This document shows, piece after piece, positions 33,714 through 44,599 of a stretch of 64,000 nucleotides of DNA (positions are counted from its first letter, which is position 1; each line of letters opens with the position of its first letter). The position numbers were made by a program, and so were the translations under genes. Under the pieces are notes generated by a model. The model was given only the letters and a program-made list of their open reading frames with translations. It made no database searches and was not told the DNA's origin. The DNA lies in NCBI GenBank assembly GCA_002189035.1, contig NEEC01000017.1, forward strand, positions 744,001 through 808,000, given 5' to 3'. Source of the stretch: Utricularia gibba (taxonomy: Eukaryota; Streptophyta; Magnoliopsida; Lamiales; Lentibulariaceae).

Positions 33714-34319
33714 AAATATGCACCATCAGTGATGTCGCTTTTAGGAATATGTGCATCAGAGCACCATCACTCATGGAACTTCTAGATGCAGTGCACCAAG
33801 TAACCATCAATGATGGCACCTTGCATTAGTCCCCATCTATAGTGCCGCCTTCACGCGTGCTCTCATTCCCTCCATTCTATATATACATTCCATCCTATAA
33901 ATATGCTGCATGTTCATAAATTTGCTCCATGTTCGTAAACTTTGACCGAAAAACTTTTTGATTACAAGGATGAACTTTTTAAGTTTCTATATATTTTTTC
34001 TATATTTGTAAGTTTTGATATTCAAATTTTTCGATTGCAGAGAAATACACATCAGGTTAGTTCTTTAACTTTTTTTATTCTTTGATTAATTATTTTATTT
34101 ATTAATTTATCATATTTTTTTCTTATTACATACATGATACTTATAAATTTGTTTTTAGCTTTTTTTATAGATTGATATAAGATTTTTTATTAATAATATG
34201 TTTTTATTATTTTTTTGTATTGATTAATATATTTTATTTATTAATATATTATGATATTTTTTATTAAATATGTTATCTTTATTAATTTATTTATAGTTTT
34301 TCTGTAGATTGGCGTGTCC

Positions 34320-35040
34320 TCACGTCTAAGAGTTCATAGTCCTGAGCATTTGAACCTGTTGGATATACAATAAGAATACATTACTTATGGTGTGTTATAG
34401 GGATCAGACCGTGAAATAATGCAATTCAAATACAGATACAAATTTTTGATAGGTAGATCATGGGAGGAGAGGATTGCGAGATATTTCGATAATTGGAGTT
34501 TTTATAAGGTTCTTAAAACATTACAAATAGAATCAAACTTGAATCTACTCAAAATTCTAGTTGAGAGATGGCATCCACAGATGCCCACCTTCTTTCTATC
34601 ATGTGGAGAGGCCACCATCACCCTCCAAGATGTTTCTATAATATAGGATCTTTATATTCATGGTGCATCGATGGTTCACGTTTGCATAAAACGCACAACA
34701 CAACAATGGCGTAAGCTATGTGTCGAATAGTTTGGATGGGAGCCCGAGGAGATCTTCATTATTGGTAATTCATAATTCATTATAATTAGCCTCTAGACAT
34801 ATATTGATATGTTGCTATCACAGCGGAGATTCCCGAGAAGGAAGTTGTACGTTTTGCTTGTGTTATTATATTGTTAGTCTATTGTAGTGTTTTTTTTCTA
34901 GAATATCACCGGTAATCGTGCCAAGTTGAGTGTCTTTGATTGAATAGCAAATCAAGATCATTGGATGGCCACTAGTTGGGGGGACCATTGTTTTGGTGAA
35001 TTTGTATCACGAGTTTGATTTATGTGTGTTTAGGCACGTT
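34320..35040 (+). pseudogene. Plant mobile domain (PMD/MAIN-like) protein fragment
   Basis: The frame at 34419-34646 reads WHPQMPTFFLSCGEATITLQDV, the hallmark of the PMD (aminotransferase-like, MAIN/MAIL) fold: W-H-P-x-x-x-T-F-x-L-x-x-G-E-x-T-I-T-L-x-D-V. It continues past a stop as GASMVHVCIKR and, near 34735, FGWEPEEIF, also in the PMD order. A later segment (about 34895-35000: ITGNRAKLSVFD) matches the following PMD exon. Stops and a solo LTR insertion at 35065 interrupt it. Part of the C-terminal region may persist at 36.4-37.6 kb, including a Pro-rich tail at 37414-37614. Confidence 0.72.
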
Positions 35041-35059
35041 ACAATGGGTGGTGCCCATC

Positions 35060-35064
35060 GTCTT
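35060..35064. repeat. Target-site duplication of solo LTR S1
   Basis: GTCTT, repeated exactly at 36379-36383 after the LTR. Confidence 0.85.
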
Positions 35065-36378
35065 TGTTGCGTGTCATTTCTTCAACAAATTTTAAATAGT
35101 TAAAACGTAAAACACCAAAAAGTGTAGTACGAGTATCGATCTCAGGTAGCTGTTTTTCGTGAAAAGTGTTTTACGAGAAACTTCTACAAAATGTCATGGT
35201 TTTGTAAAATGCGGTTTTTGAGATACAAAAATAAAAGTTACAACCTAAGTGATGGGCCTTAACTACGGGGCGCAGTTCCTTGGAATAAGATTCTATCTCC
35301 TTCCTTTGTCCGTCCTTGCCTCGGTTTTCACTGATTTCTTCCGAATAGCTGGTTATAGGAGTAAAAAACAGCCTACTCTCCCTTACACTCTGATTTACAA
35401 GGAGGCACAAGAATAGTCTCATGTGATTCCCCCTTGGATGATTAGGAAGACAAGAGGAATCGCCTTCGATTGCCTTCAAAACCGAATTGCGCACGCGTAC
35501 GCAGCTGTTGCCAATAGTCAGTGGCAGGTACGAGGTCACAACCTGTCCACTGTCGCAGTACCTAGGACACAAACAATCCGCTACTTCCCTCGAACCGGCA
35601 GGGTTGGAGTTGGTCCTCTTCACCTTGATTTTCACCAAAATCCGTGAGGAGTGGCCTGCTACTCATGGACCTTGATTAGGAGTCGTTACAGAAAGACTGC
35701 AACAAATCGCGTGGAAGTATGCAGAATCCGAAATCAATTCAGCGAAGAACCGAGTGTATTGCTCAGGACCTAGAAGGAAACTTCATCTACTTCCTAGAAA
35801 TTAAAGGTTTTTAACCCAAAAGGGTCATAGAAACAGAAAAAAATTGAAAACTAAGTGTTCTTCCTCCTTTGAGGGGAGGAAGAACTCAAAATGTTCCAAG
35901 TCTAGAAAAGAAAATGACAAAAGTTCGAAACTAAGTACTTCAAGTGGCTTTTATATCACTCCTCCACGTGCATTAACTCCTTGGGGTCCCCTTCCCATCA
36001 TTCCTTCTGTCTTGCGTGCGTCAGTAGCTTTCCTTTGTGTGCAAGTTAGCGCCCAATCATTGCTGCAGACTCTGACATGCCGTAAGTCAGGGGCCTTGAC
36101 CAGTGACAGTCTTCCGCTCACAATTGTTCCAAGTCACGTACAAGGCACGAAAAGTCAGACTCTAACCACCTGCAATACTCCTGCAACACTCTACGACAGT
36201 CTTCATTTATGTCTCGGTCAAAGTGTGAGAAAGAAGACAGAAAATATATACAAAATAGGAAAATAGGATTTTTCTAAGGAAATACAATTACTTATCAATA
36301 TAATTCCTAATTAAGCGACTTGATACATAATTAACACATAATAATACCTAATAAATAACTAGAAAATGACACTTAACA
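35065..36378. repeat. Solo LTR S1 (family S)
   Basis: 1,314 bp, TGTTGCGTGTC...GACACTTAACA, bounded by perfect GTCTT duplications. It is the reverse complement of the 38300-39590 copy over its whole length. There is no internal domain, so it is a solo LTR left by recombination. Frames at 35171-35675 and 35844-36266 lie inside it and are not genes. The transcriptional orientation is not certain because both ends are TGTT/AACA. Confidence 0.9.
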
Positions 36379-36383
36379 GTCTT

Positions 36384-37900
36384 CTTCAAGTTCCTTTTCT
36401 CGCTTCCTCTACTAGTATTATATACGTTAAAATTTATCATATTATAATATTTTTTATACAGATGTGGGCATATACTTGGATCTCATATCTACGTCCTATA
36501 CTAAAGCGTCATTTCCCACACGATGTATGATTGAAGGTTCGTAGGTTGGCTTAACCACTCAAATGTGGTCTCCCACAAGTTAGAGCCAATATGTGACACA
36601 CTAGATTTGGTTTGTGGGATGACGAGATACGTTGTTATCATATAAATATTATTTTCTTTGAACCATACATATTGTCATCATATGTATTTCATTGTTTGTT
36701 GGATAGTTTCAGTAGACTCCTTACGAAGATATACATTTACTATGTATTCTGGAATGCGATCGTATGCTTTGGCAGTATGTACAACTTCCTTCTCACCAGT
36801 TTGGATGTGATCATATATGCATCTTGATTAGAGCCTCATTGCCCCAATTGAGCTTTTCACCGGTTTGGATGTGGCCGTGTTATTCCATTTCCTCCATATT
36901 GATATCCTATAGAATATAAGTTCACCAGAGACTCCTACGATACTGATTGGACATTGGAGCATGCTGCATATATAGCTTTGTAGGTATCTAGGCACACTGA
37001 CATTCTCCAGTTGCATTAGATCCTCATGGTATCTGAGGTGGCGTACATGACTTGGTATATGCCGCACGTGTTGTTGTATCTTGGAAGAAGACGAGAAAAG
37101 GGTGATGGATATCGAGGTAGATATGCAGAGCCGATAGCTTATGTAGTAAAATAAACTTTTGTGTAAATATGAGTTAGATCATCTAAATTGATTTCTGATA
37201 TCTTGTTTGTTTTTCAGGTCGCACAACTAGACAGATTTCGTGTTGGGGATCAAAAAGCAATGTGGGCCTATGAGGGCCTAAGCCATCAGCTTGGATGATG
37301 ATCCTGCACAAGTCCATATAGACCAAACATACGAGGATTTCAATGTAGAGATATTTCAGTAGTGTATGGCACTAACAAGTAGACTATAAACATGCAATAT
37401 TCCTTCTTCCTATGTGCGACCACCACTATTGATTACCAGTCCACCATATCCTCAACCGCCTCCTTATCCGGAGTTCATGATACCCCATGTAGGATCAAGC
37501 CAGTCTAGTGTTGAGAGGGGACATGCGTATTGGAGATTCTCATTTCCACCACCATATAGTGGTCCACATGATGCAATCGATCCGTCATCATCACAACAAC
37601 GTAGACATGGGTAGATGTGTTTTGTCATAATAAACCGTGATATAAATTGTTATCAAATAATCTACTTTTATGAAAGTAGTTTCAAATAATCATATAGAAA
37701 ATATCAAAAATAAATAACTTCTACTAGCAATTAATTAAAGTTGTTCAAACCAAAAAACTTCAAATTTATCTGACTATTCTGTTGGTAGTGGATTCACTTC
37801 CCAATCCATCTCGTTGTGTATTCTTGTGCGACGTTGTTTGTCAACGATAGTTCAGCAGTGTATAGGATCATGGTATAAGGTTCAGCCCATGTAAGGGACA
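36384..37900. other. Interior of the PMD-MULE between nested insertions
   Basis: Probable decayed PMD C-terminal exons on the plus strand up to about 37.6 kb (including the Pro/Tyr-rich frame at 37414-37614), then AT-rich DNA. No intact frame was found. Confidence 0.4.
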
Positions 37901-37912
37901 TAGGTATCACAA

Positions 37913-38161
37913 TCAAGAAGTTTTCAACTGTAGAATTCGCAAAGCATGCAATATATCGAGACTAATCATGAGATCATCGGCACTTACCTTTACCTTTTCA
38001 GCAGCATCAATAGCAAGAGAGCATGTAACACTATATTTAATCCACTTTCCACAACTACAAGGTTGATCACAAAGCATCACTCTGTAGCGATAGTGTCTCC
38101 CTTTCCCATGGTTGACGACTTGAATCTGAAATGACATATTCTCAATCTCGAATTGGTACAC
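37913..38161 (-). pseudogene. MULE transposase C-terminus with SWIM zinc finger
   Basis: The frame contains HYRYRVMLCDQPCSCGKW then SVTCSLAIDAAEKVKVSADDL. CxCGKW followed by x-C-x-x-A is a SWIM finger, with Leu replacing the His (C-S-L where C-S-H is usual). In intact MULE transposases it follows the DDE core, but the core expected to the right has been split away by solo LTR S2 and decayed. A possible N-terminal portion lies at 39.6-39.85 kb on the same strand (TYECTWYSDQLAFELVYRIW). Confidence 0.7.
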
Positions 38162-38299
38162 TTGGTGTGTCGTGGCTCGTTCTCGTGCTCTATCTCAAAA
38201 ACGTTTTGCCTCCTCTAAGAGAGCCTCCGTGCATCGATAACATTAAATAAAATAATAAAATATTAAAAATACTCAACATTAAGTAACCTTAACATTGTA

Positions 38300-39590
38300 T
38301 GTTAAGTGTCATTTTCTAGTTATTTATTAGGTATTATTATGTGATAATCTAGTATAAAGTCACCAAAATTAGGAGTCTTATGGTTAAGTGTTTGATTTTA
38401 TTAGAAAATTCCTCTTTTTCTATTTTGTATATATTTTCTTTGTTTTTTTCGTGCACTTTGACCGAGATATATCAAGAGGAAGTCATGGAGTGTTGTAGGA
38501 GTATTGCAAGAGGCCAAACTCAGACTTTTCATGCCTTATACGCAACTTGGAACGATTGTGAGTGGAAGCCTGACACTGGCCAGAGTCTGCAGAAATGATT
38601 GGACACTAACTTGCAAGTAAAGGAAAGCTGCTAGCGCACGCAAGATAGAAGGAATGATGAGAAGGGGACTATAAGGAGTTAATGCACGTGGGGAGTGATA
38701 TAAAATCAACTTGGAACACCTATTTTCGGATCTTATTTCGCACTTATCTTTGTACTTAGAACTTTTGAGTTTTTCCTCTCCTCCAAGGGAGGAAAAATAC
38801 TTAGCTTCCATTTCCGTTTCTATTTTCATAGCCCTTTTAGGCTAAACTCTCTTAGTTTCTGGAAGTAGATGAAGTTTCCTTCCAAGTCTTGAGCACTAAA
38901 CTCGATTTTTCGTTGACATCAGTCCGGATTTTGTATACTTCCACGCGTCTTGTTGCAGTCTTTCTGTAACGACTCTTAGTCACGGTCCATGAGTAGTAGG
39001 CTACTCCTCACAGGTCTTGATGAAGAGCAAGGTGAAGAGCACCAACTTCAATGCTACCTGTTCGAGGGAAGTAGCGAATTGTTTGTGGTCGAGGTATTGC
39101 GACAGTGGACAGGTTGTGACCTTGTGCCTGCCACTAGTCATTGACAACAGCTAGGCACACACGCACAATTCGGTTTTGAAGGCAATCGACGGCAATCCTC
39201 TTGTTTTCTTAATCGTTCAAGGGGGAATCACATGAGGATATTCCCGTGCCTCTTTGTTAATCAAAGTATAAGAGAAAGTAAGCTATTCCTTACTCCTATA
39301 ACTAGATAATTGGAAGGAATCAGTGAAAAAAGAGGCGAGGATAGACGAAAGAAGGAAGTAGAATCTCATTCCAAGGAACTGCAATCCGTAATCAAAGTCC
39401 ATTACTTAGGTTGTAACTTTAATTTTTGTATTTCAAAAACACCCTTTTTACAAATCTGTGACAATTTGTAAAGGTTTTCTACAAAACACTTTTCGCAAGA
39501 CTCAATTCCCTGATATAGATACTCGTACTGTGCTCTTTAGAATTTTACGTTTTATATATTTAAAATTTTTTGAGGAAATGATAAGAAACA
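38300..39590. repeat. Solo LTR S2 (family S), inverted relative to S1
   Basis: 1,291 bp, TGTTAAGTGTC...GATAAGAAACA. Flanks are TTGTA (38295-38299) and TGGTA (39591-39595), a 5-bp duplication with one mismatch. Homology to S1 covers the full length in inverted orientation. Separate duplications show two independent insertions into the same MULE. Confidence 0.87.
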
Positions 39591-39595
39591 TGGTA

Positions 39596-41120
39596 GCTAA
39601 TGGTTTTCTATCATCAAGGTTATCTCTTGTTTATGCTTGTGGAGGATGGTAGCTGACTTGTACAATGTAGACTCAACAGGTAGCTTTTGCACCGATGATT
39701 CCCATATTCTATAGACTAACTCAAAAGCAAGTTGATCACTGTACCATGTACATTCATAAGTAATCTTCTTCTGATATTTTTCAAAAATACAGTTTCGAGC
39801 ATCTGCAACCTTAATACCTACAACAAAGAAAAGTTATTAAGAATGTAAACTATGTAAAAAATTTAAGAAATATTTAAACTATATCTCTTTCTTTATGTGC
39901 ATTATGTATAAGCTCATATCCAATGAATAAAACAGAAAGGTTGCGATGTTGCAGTCCATCCATGTATGTCATGCAAGTATGTGGAAAGTTACAAATCGAT
40001 ACTTGCCAAACTTAATCACATGTAGATAGCATAATCCTTTCAATAACAATTAGGATCTATGTTAGCACGAGTACATTTGCCCTCCCAGAATGTGGGTTGA
40101 CTAACCGAAACGCTGAATTCATATCCTCATTTTATATGATAGTGAGCAACACAATATTAGGAATGAATTTTACTGAATTTTACTAGCAAATGCAATTCTC
40201 TTATTCAACACATGTACCTTCTCATCGTAGCACCTATACTTGCCACCATAAATTCCTCATATATGAAAGTGTTTATTGGATTACTTTGAAAAGAGGATAC
40301 TCCTCCCTCACAGAACACCCCAAAGAATCGTTGAGAGCGAGATCCAGACAATTATACTGCACAAGGTACCTCAATTATGGTCTCTAGTGCTTTGTCCTCA
40401 CAAACATTTGTTGATGGGGCTTCACAATCCTCACTCGAGTCAGTGTCTCCATCGTCATCAGCAAGGTTGACCATATCTTCAAAAAAAGTCAATGATAAAA
40501 TTTCATACATTTAGAGTTAACATCCCTAAAATTTCTTTTTAAGGGAATCCTTTAGTCATACTCACACTTAAGTTGTTATCATGGGTTAAAAATAATGATA
40601 ATTAAATATTCGGAGATATGCTTATAATATAATTAATTATTGTAAATATAAAAAATGAATAGTTCTTAACATATCTAATAAAACAAATATCTTCATAGTT
40701 GATATTTGGCATATTGGTGTAAGCCCATAAAAGAGTATGAGAATTTTCACTCTCATTATAGGGTAAATTGACATTTTCGCTGTTAAATGTCATATTATTT
40801 GGATATTGAGAATTAGATGACATTCCAAAAAAATAAAAAAAAATTAGTGTATTTATTCATTCTGAAATGATAAAATAAATATATATAATCAATAATTGTA
40901 TGATTATTATAAAGTATAAAAAAAATTTAAAAAAAATTATAAAGGAAAAAATATATATTATCAAATTTTTCTTCAACTCCAATTCTACTCAACTTTAAAT
41001 ATAAATAAAAAAATTTATGGAGATGTGAAATATATATAAAAGAGAAGATATGAGCTTAATAGTAAAGTACATCGATGATGATGTGTTGTAATAAGGTGTT
41101 ATTGGTGATAATGCCTTATC
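39596..41120. other. Right interior of the PMD-MULE
   Basis: Decayed minus-strand transposase N-terminal DNA is possible up to about 40.5 kb. The rest is AT-rich and no intact frame was seen. Confidence 0.4.
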
Positions 41121-41220
41121 TAAAACACCATGAGTGATGGCATAAGACGCAAGATGTTACTAATAATAATATATAATGTTGTTATTATAATATAATTATC
41201 GATCAATATAATTTAAATTA
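41121..41220 (-). repeat. Right terminal inverted repeat of the PMD-MULE
   Basis: Reverse complement begins TAATTTAAATTATATTGA and runs to CATCACTCATGGTGTTTTA, pairing with 33602-33713. Confidence 0.75.
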
Positions 41221-42400
41221 GTCTTTCAGCTATTAGAATGTTCCGGTGATTTCTGTGAAAAAACTGACTTAACGGTCATAGTCACTGGTCCCATTTGTAG
41301 CCTCCAGCATTTGGTCTCTAACGAGGGAAACATAGTCTGGATTCGGGCTGGGCCTATTTAGTCGTTAGCCCACCTAGACTGAGGCTGCCAGCCCAACAGA
41401 ATAAGTCGTCCAATTTATTTTCAATATATAGACAGAAATTAATCATAATACCTATAAAATGTTAAATTTTGATTAGATCGTCCAATTTATTTCAATATTG
41501 AGAGAGATATCAAAATAGTGATGATATTTCTATGAATATGCTTAGAAATAAGATTTGTTCCTGTGTGTGTGAGGGTTCATTGGTCGAAACAAGGGGTCGC
41601 ACCTCCCTCTCAGTAATGGGTGGTCCAAAGACTTTAAAGCTATATGTTTTAATAAAAAAATAGATTATTTAAATATTCAATCTCTTTTATCATCATAAAG
41701 TTATCATATGTAGGTACAAATCTATCAGCATTATTTTGATCAACTTGGAAAACCTAAAGGCAAAAAATTGAAATAGAAAAAGAAATGTGAGAATCATTGG
41801 AAATAACTTTATTAGAATTAAAAAAATGAACCCTTTTACATTATGTTGCTATTTTTGAAATTGAATATTTATTTTTTAATTCTAAAAATGACAAATATTA
41901 AATAATGAGAATATTTGGAGAAAACCCTTTGAATTGTACAAAAATATCGGATGAATCAGAAATTTAATCATGTGTCAAATATTATTTGAAAAAATGACCA
42001 CATATATATATATATATATACATATTTGCCTTAAGTGTGAAATATAATATGAAATTGACCGATTTTCTAAATGGCAAAAAATATTTGTGATCGTTCACTT
42101 TTTTAAATGCGTCTCCGACTAGATATTTGTTGGCGGTATGAGTCCCATCGTTGGGTGCTTTTATGGAAACAACTGTAAATATCCCAGATATTTATTTCAT
42201 TCTACCGACGGACGGACCATGGCGACAAGGCAATTTACGGAATGCTTTATTGTGCTTCTAACTGGAAAAGAAATGGTTCCTTTTCCTTTTAATTAAAGTA
42301 CATGCAGATCATCTCCATTTGTGGCCTAAGAAGTATGTGGGGATTGAACCAAGATATGTACAGAAGGAGAGGATTTAATGGGGGTACATTTCTTCTTCCA
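41221..42400. other. Intergenic region downstream of the RING gene
   Basis: No gene was seen. An (AT)n microsatellite lies at about 42003-42020. Confidence 0.5.
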
Positions 42401-42402
42401 TT

Positions 42403-43872
42403 TCACACACAGTCTCTTCTGCAAAGGGGACAGCTTCCTTGTCTTGAGAGCCACACATCTACGCACTGCTGGTGAAAGAAGTGTCGGCAACTTGGCATGA
42501 GTCTCCCCGACTCCCCCTCGTGTAAATCCTGCACGATGCGCTTGAAATATTGGAGCCCTGTTGGAGTGATCGACAGAAGGAGAACAGTGGACTAACCTGT
42601 AAGCAGATGGCGCAGCTGGAGTCGGAGCGTAGAGCCTGGGTGAAGGTGAAGCACGGCAGAGATCTGATGGTTTCTTGGGGTAATCCGCTTAGGGGGTAGC
42701 CTTCGAATAGGTCGGAGACTTCGTTAGTGTTGATGTCCATTGCACCCACCTGAAAAAGGTTGGGTTTTTAGACATCTGAGATGAGAATGGAACACGCAGG
42801 GAGGGCTAGAGTTGAGATGATGGACTCGCCTGCCATTGATAGGCTTTGAGAATTGCAGGACTAACCCATTCCATAAAGATCTTTCCATTAATCAGACTGC
42901 ATATTAGGCCAATCTGAAAACAAAAAGAAAAAGCTCATTGAATAGGGATCATTTGCCAGATTCCTGATATCGCATATCAGGGATATACCAGAACACTGAT
43001 TGCAGAGACAAGGTCTGGTTTGGTACTTTGTAATAAACATTAAAGAACAAAAGACGTGTAAGGCATGCATAGCTTTCGGTCCATATGTTTCCAATACAGA
43101 CACTCAGAAAGCAGATTGTTTTCATCAAAAAAACACAGCACAGATGGGGAGAAATTCATTGAGCGATGGGATGTCAAGGCCCACTTCTCTTTTCTGGTTA
43201 GAGGCTTTAAACACCTCCCACCATTGAATGCTACGAAAGAAAACGGGAAGTTATTAATTGTGATGGGGGCACAGTAATGAATTCCGCATCACCCTTTATG
43301 GCAATGCATTCAAGTGTAGAGTTAGGTTTACCTTTGAAAATGGCTCTCCGTTTAGTATCAGTTCTACCAGTTGGACCCCCGTAATGGCCCCCGTCATTGC
43401 GCCAACGCCTACACCTCGAAGAATACCAGTTTCCGTCGTTTGCCCCTTGAGAGCTCCAGTAATTACTCCTATGACAGCCCCACCTACAAGGAAAAATATC
43501 CCGGTACACAAACCATGCTCTCCGTTCTCCTAGAACAATACTAAAAAAAGATCTACTGAAGATGGCTGATGAGATTTCATATGCTGAAGGGCGGAGAGTT
43601 TCCTTCTGAATAGCATATCCCCAGTCTCAAACTTTCAACAAACGGTTGGTGGGCGCGGCGTTTACTGACCGACACCAACAAAACAGAGCAGCCGAAAAAA
43701 AAATAAGGAAAGACACAAGGATCGCACCTATCGCGAAAATGCAAGTTATCACGGCGACGACTACTTTCTTGAGGATCCATCCTAGGGAGGAGTCACTGAA
43801 TCGCAAGAAACCTGAAGAGCAGACGGCGGCAGCCCTGTTCCCGATTACTTGAGCATATATCAACATTTGCAC
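42403..43872 (-). CDS. NEP1-interacting protein-like RING-H2 E3 ubiquitin ligase
   Basis: Minus-strand exons: 1 about 43650-43872, 2 43332-43483, 3 42830-42913, 4 42597-42749, 5 42403-42528. Exons 2-5 join in phase. The N-terminal half is hydrophobic ([18 protein letters not shown], then [20 protein letters not shown]), as in the Arabidopsis NIP1/NIP2 family of chloroplast/membrane RING proteins. The C-terminus is a RING-H2 finger: CAIC at the exon 4 end, then [10 protein letters not shown] and GSCPLCRRD in exon 5. Such proteins act as E3 ligases; NIP members bind the plastid RNA polymerase. Two oddities: intron 3 starts with GC (CAG|GCGAGT), and the exon 1-2 joint has no donor in the right phase, near a 9-T run. 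Function may be impaired at the N-terminus. Confidence 0.85.
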
Positions 43873-44188
43873 GAAGCCTCAGAAAGTGGGTAGCCGCAGA
43901 GCCACAGAAAGATCACTTGTTCAGTGTTCGAGAGACATCTACAGAGAGGTTCAAGACTGAAAAGAAGCGCAACGCGCATGGTGGTTTATATAGTGGGGAA
44001 GGGGGGAGAGAGACCACACAGAGAAAACGAGTTAAATACTCCATTTTTTTAAGTGGCTCCTTTTTTTTCGTACATTCATTTCATTGGAACAGCGCATGCT
44101 CAGCATCCAATTTTAATTGGCAAATAATTCTCGGAAAACAATTACTTTTTCTCAATTTTATTCACCAATAAAAATAATATTTGCACAC

Positions 44189-44290
44189 ACCAAGAGGTAG
44201 TATATAATATAAAAAATACAAAGTGCACAACACACTTATATAATTTTGGTATTTATTTTGCATATTAAAAATAAAATTTATTACATGTAT
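44189..44290. repeat. Direct repeat, copy 1
   Basis: About 100 bp. Shares ACACTTATATAATTTTGG, a TATTTATTTT-CATATTAAA block and an ATTACATGTAT end with 44471-44570. Both copies lie in AT-rich DNA upstream of the RING gene. Confidence 0.8.
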
Positions 44291-44470
44291 GAAATTATGT
44301 TTAGATCTAAGATCATTGTTTCTATTTTTTTAAAATTCATCTTTTCATTTTGTTGCCATTTATTTTGAGTTTGTTTTTAGAAAAACTAAAAATAATCCAT
44401 TTTTATATAAATGATTTTTATTTATTAGTTCGATTGTTTTTATTCACTTGTATAATTATCATTAACATAT

Positions 44471-44570
44471 ACCAAGATGTAATTTCTAATAAAAAATACA
44501 AAGTGCAGGCCACACTTATATAATTTTGGTATTTATTTTACATATTAAATATAAAATTCATTACATGTAT
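44471..44570. repeat. Direct repeat, copy 2
   Basis: Partner of 44189-44290, roughly 90% alike by eye and in the same orientation, about 280 bp apart start to start. Origin not recognised. Confidence 0.8.
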
Positions 44571-44599
44571 TAAAAGTGTTATCTTAATGTTACGTAGTT

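Larger units (their letters stand above)
33602..41220. mobile_element. TIR-type Mutator-like element carrying a plant-mobile-domain gene, with nested solo LTRs
   Basis: Long terminal inverted repeats (33602-33713 and 41121-41220) enclose a PMD-type gene fragment on the plus strand at the left and a MULE transposase C-terminus on the minus strand at about 37.9-38.2 kb. Two solo LTRs of family S (35065-36378 and 38300-39590) have inserted. Without them the element would be about 5.0 kb. PMD genes are known to be carried by MULEs in plants. No 9-11-bp target duplication was found next to the repeats, so the exact ends may be a few bases off. Confidence 0.72.

Noticed and set aside
35171-36266. 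Frames of 140-155 codons at 35.2-36.3 kb
   Set aside because: They lie inside solo LTR S1 and the same DNA is repeated in S2; no protein domain.
35065-39590. A single large transposon with 1.3-kb terminal inverted repeats
   Set aside because: Each arm starts TG, ends CA and has its own different 5-bp duplication, so they are two solo LTRs.
42003-42020. (AT)n run as a regulatory or structural signal
   Set aside because: Ordinary microsatellite in AT-rich DNA.
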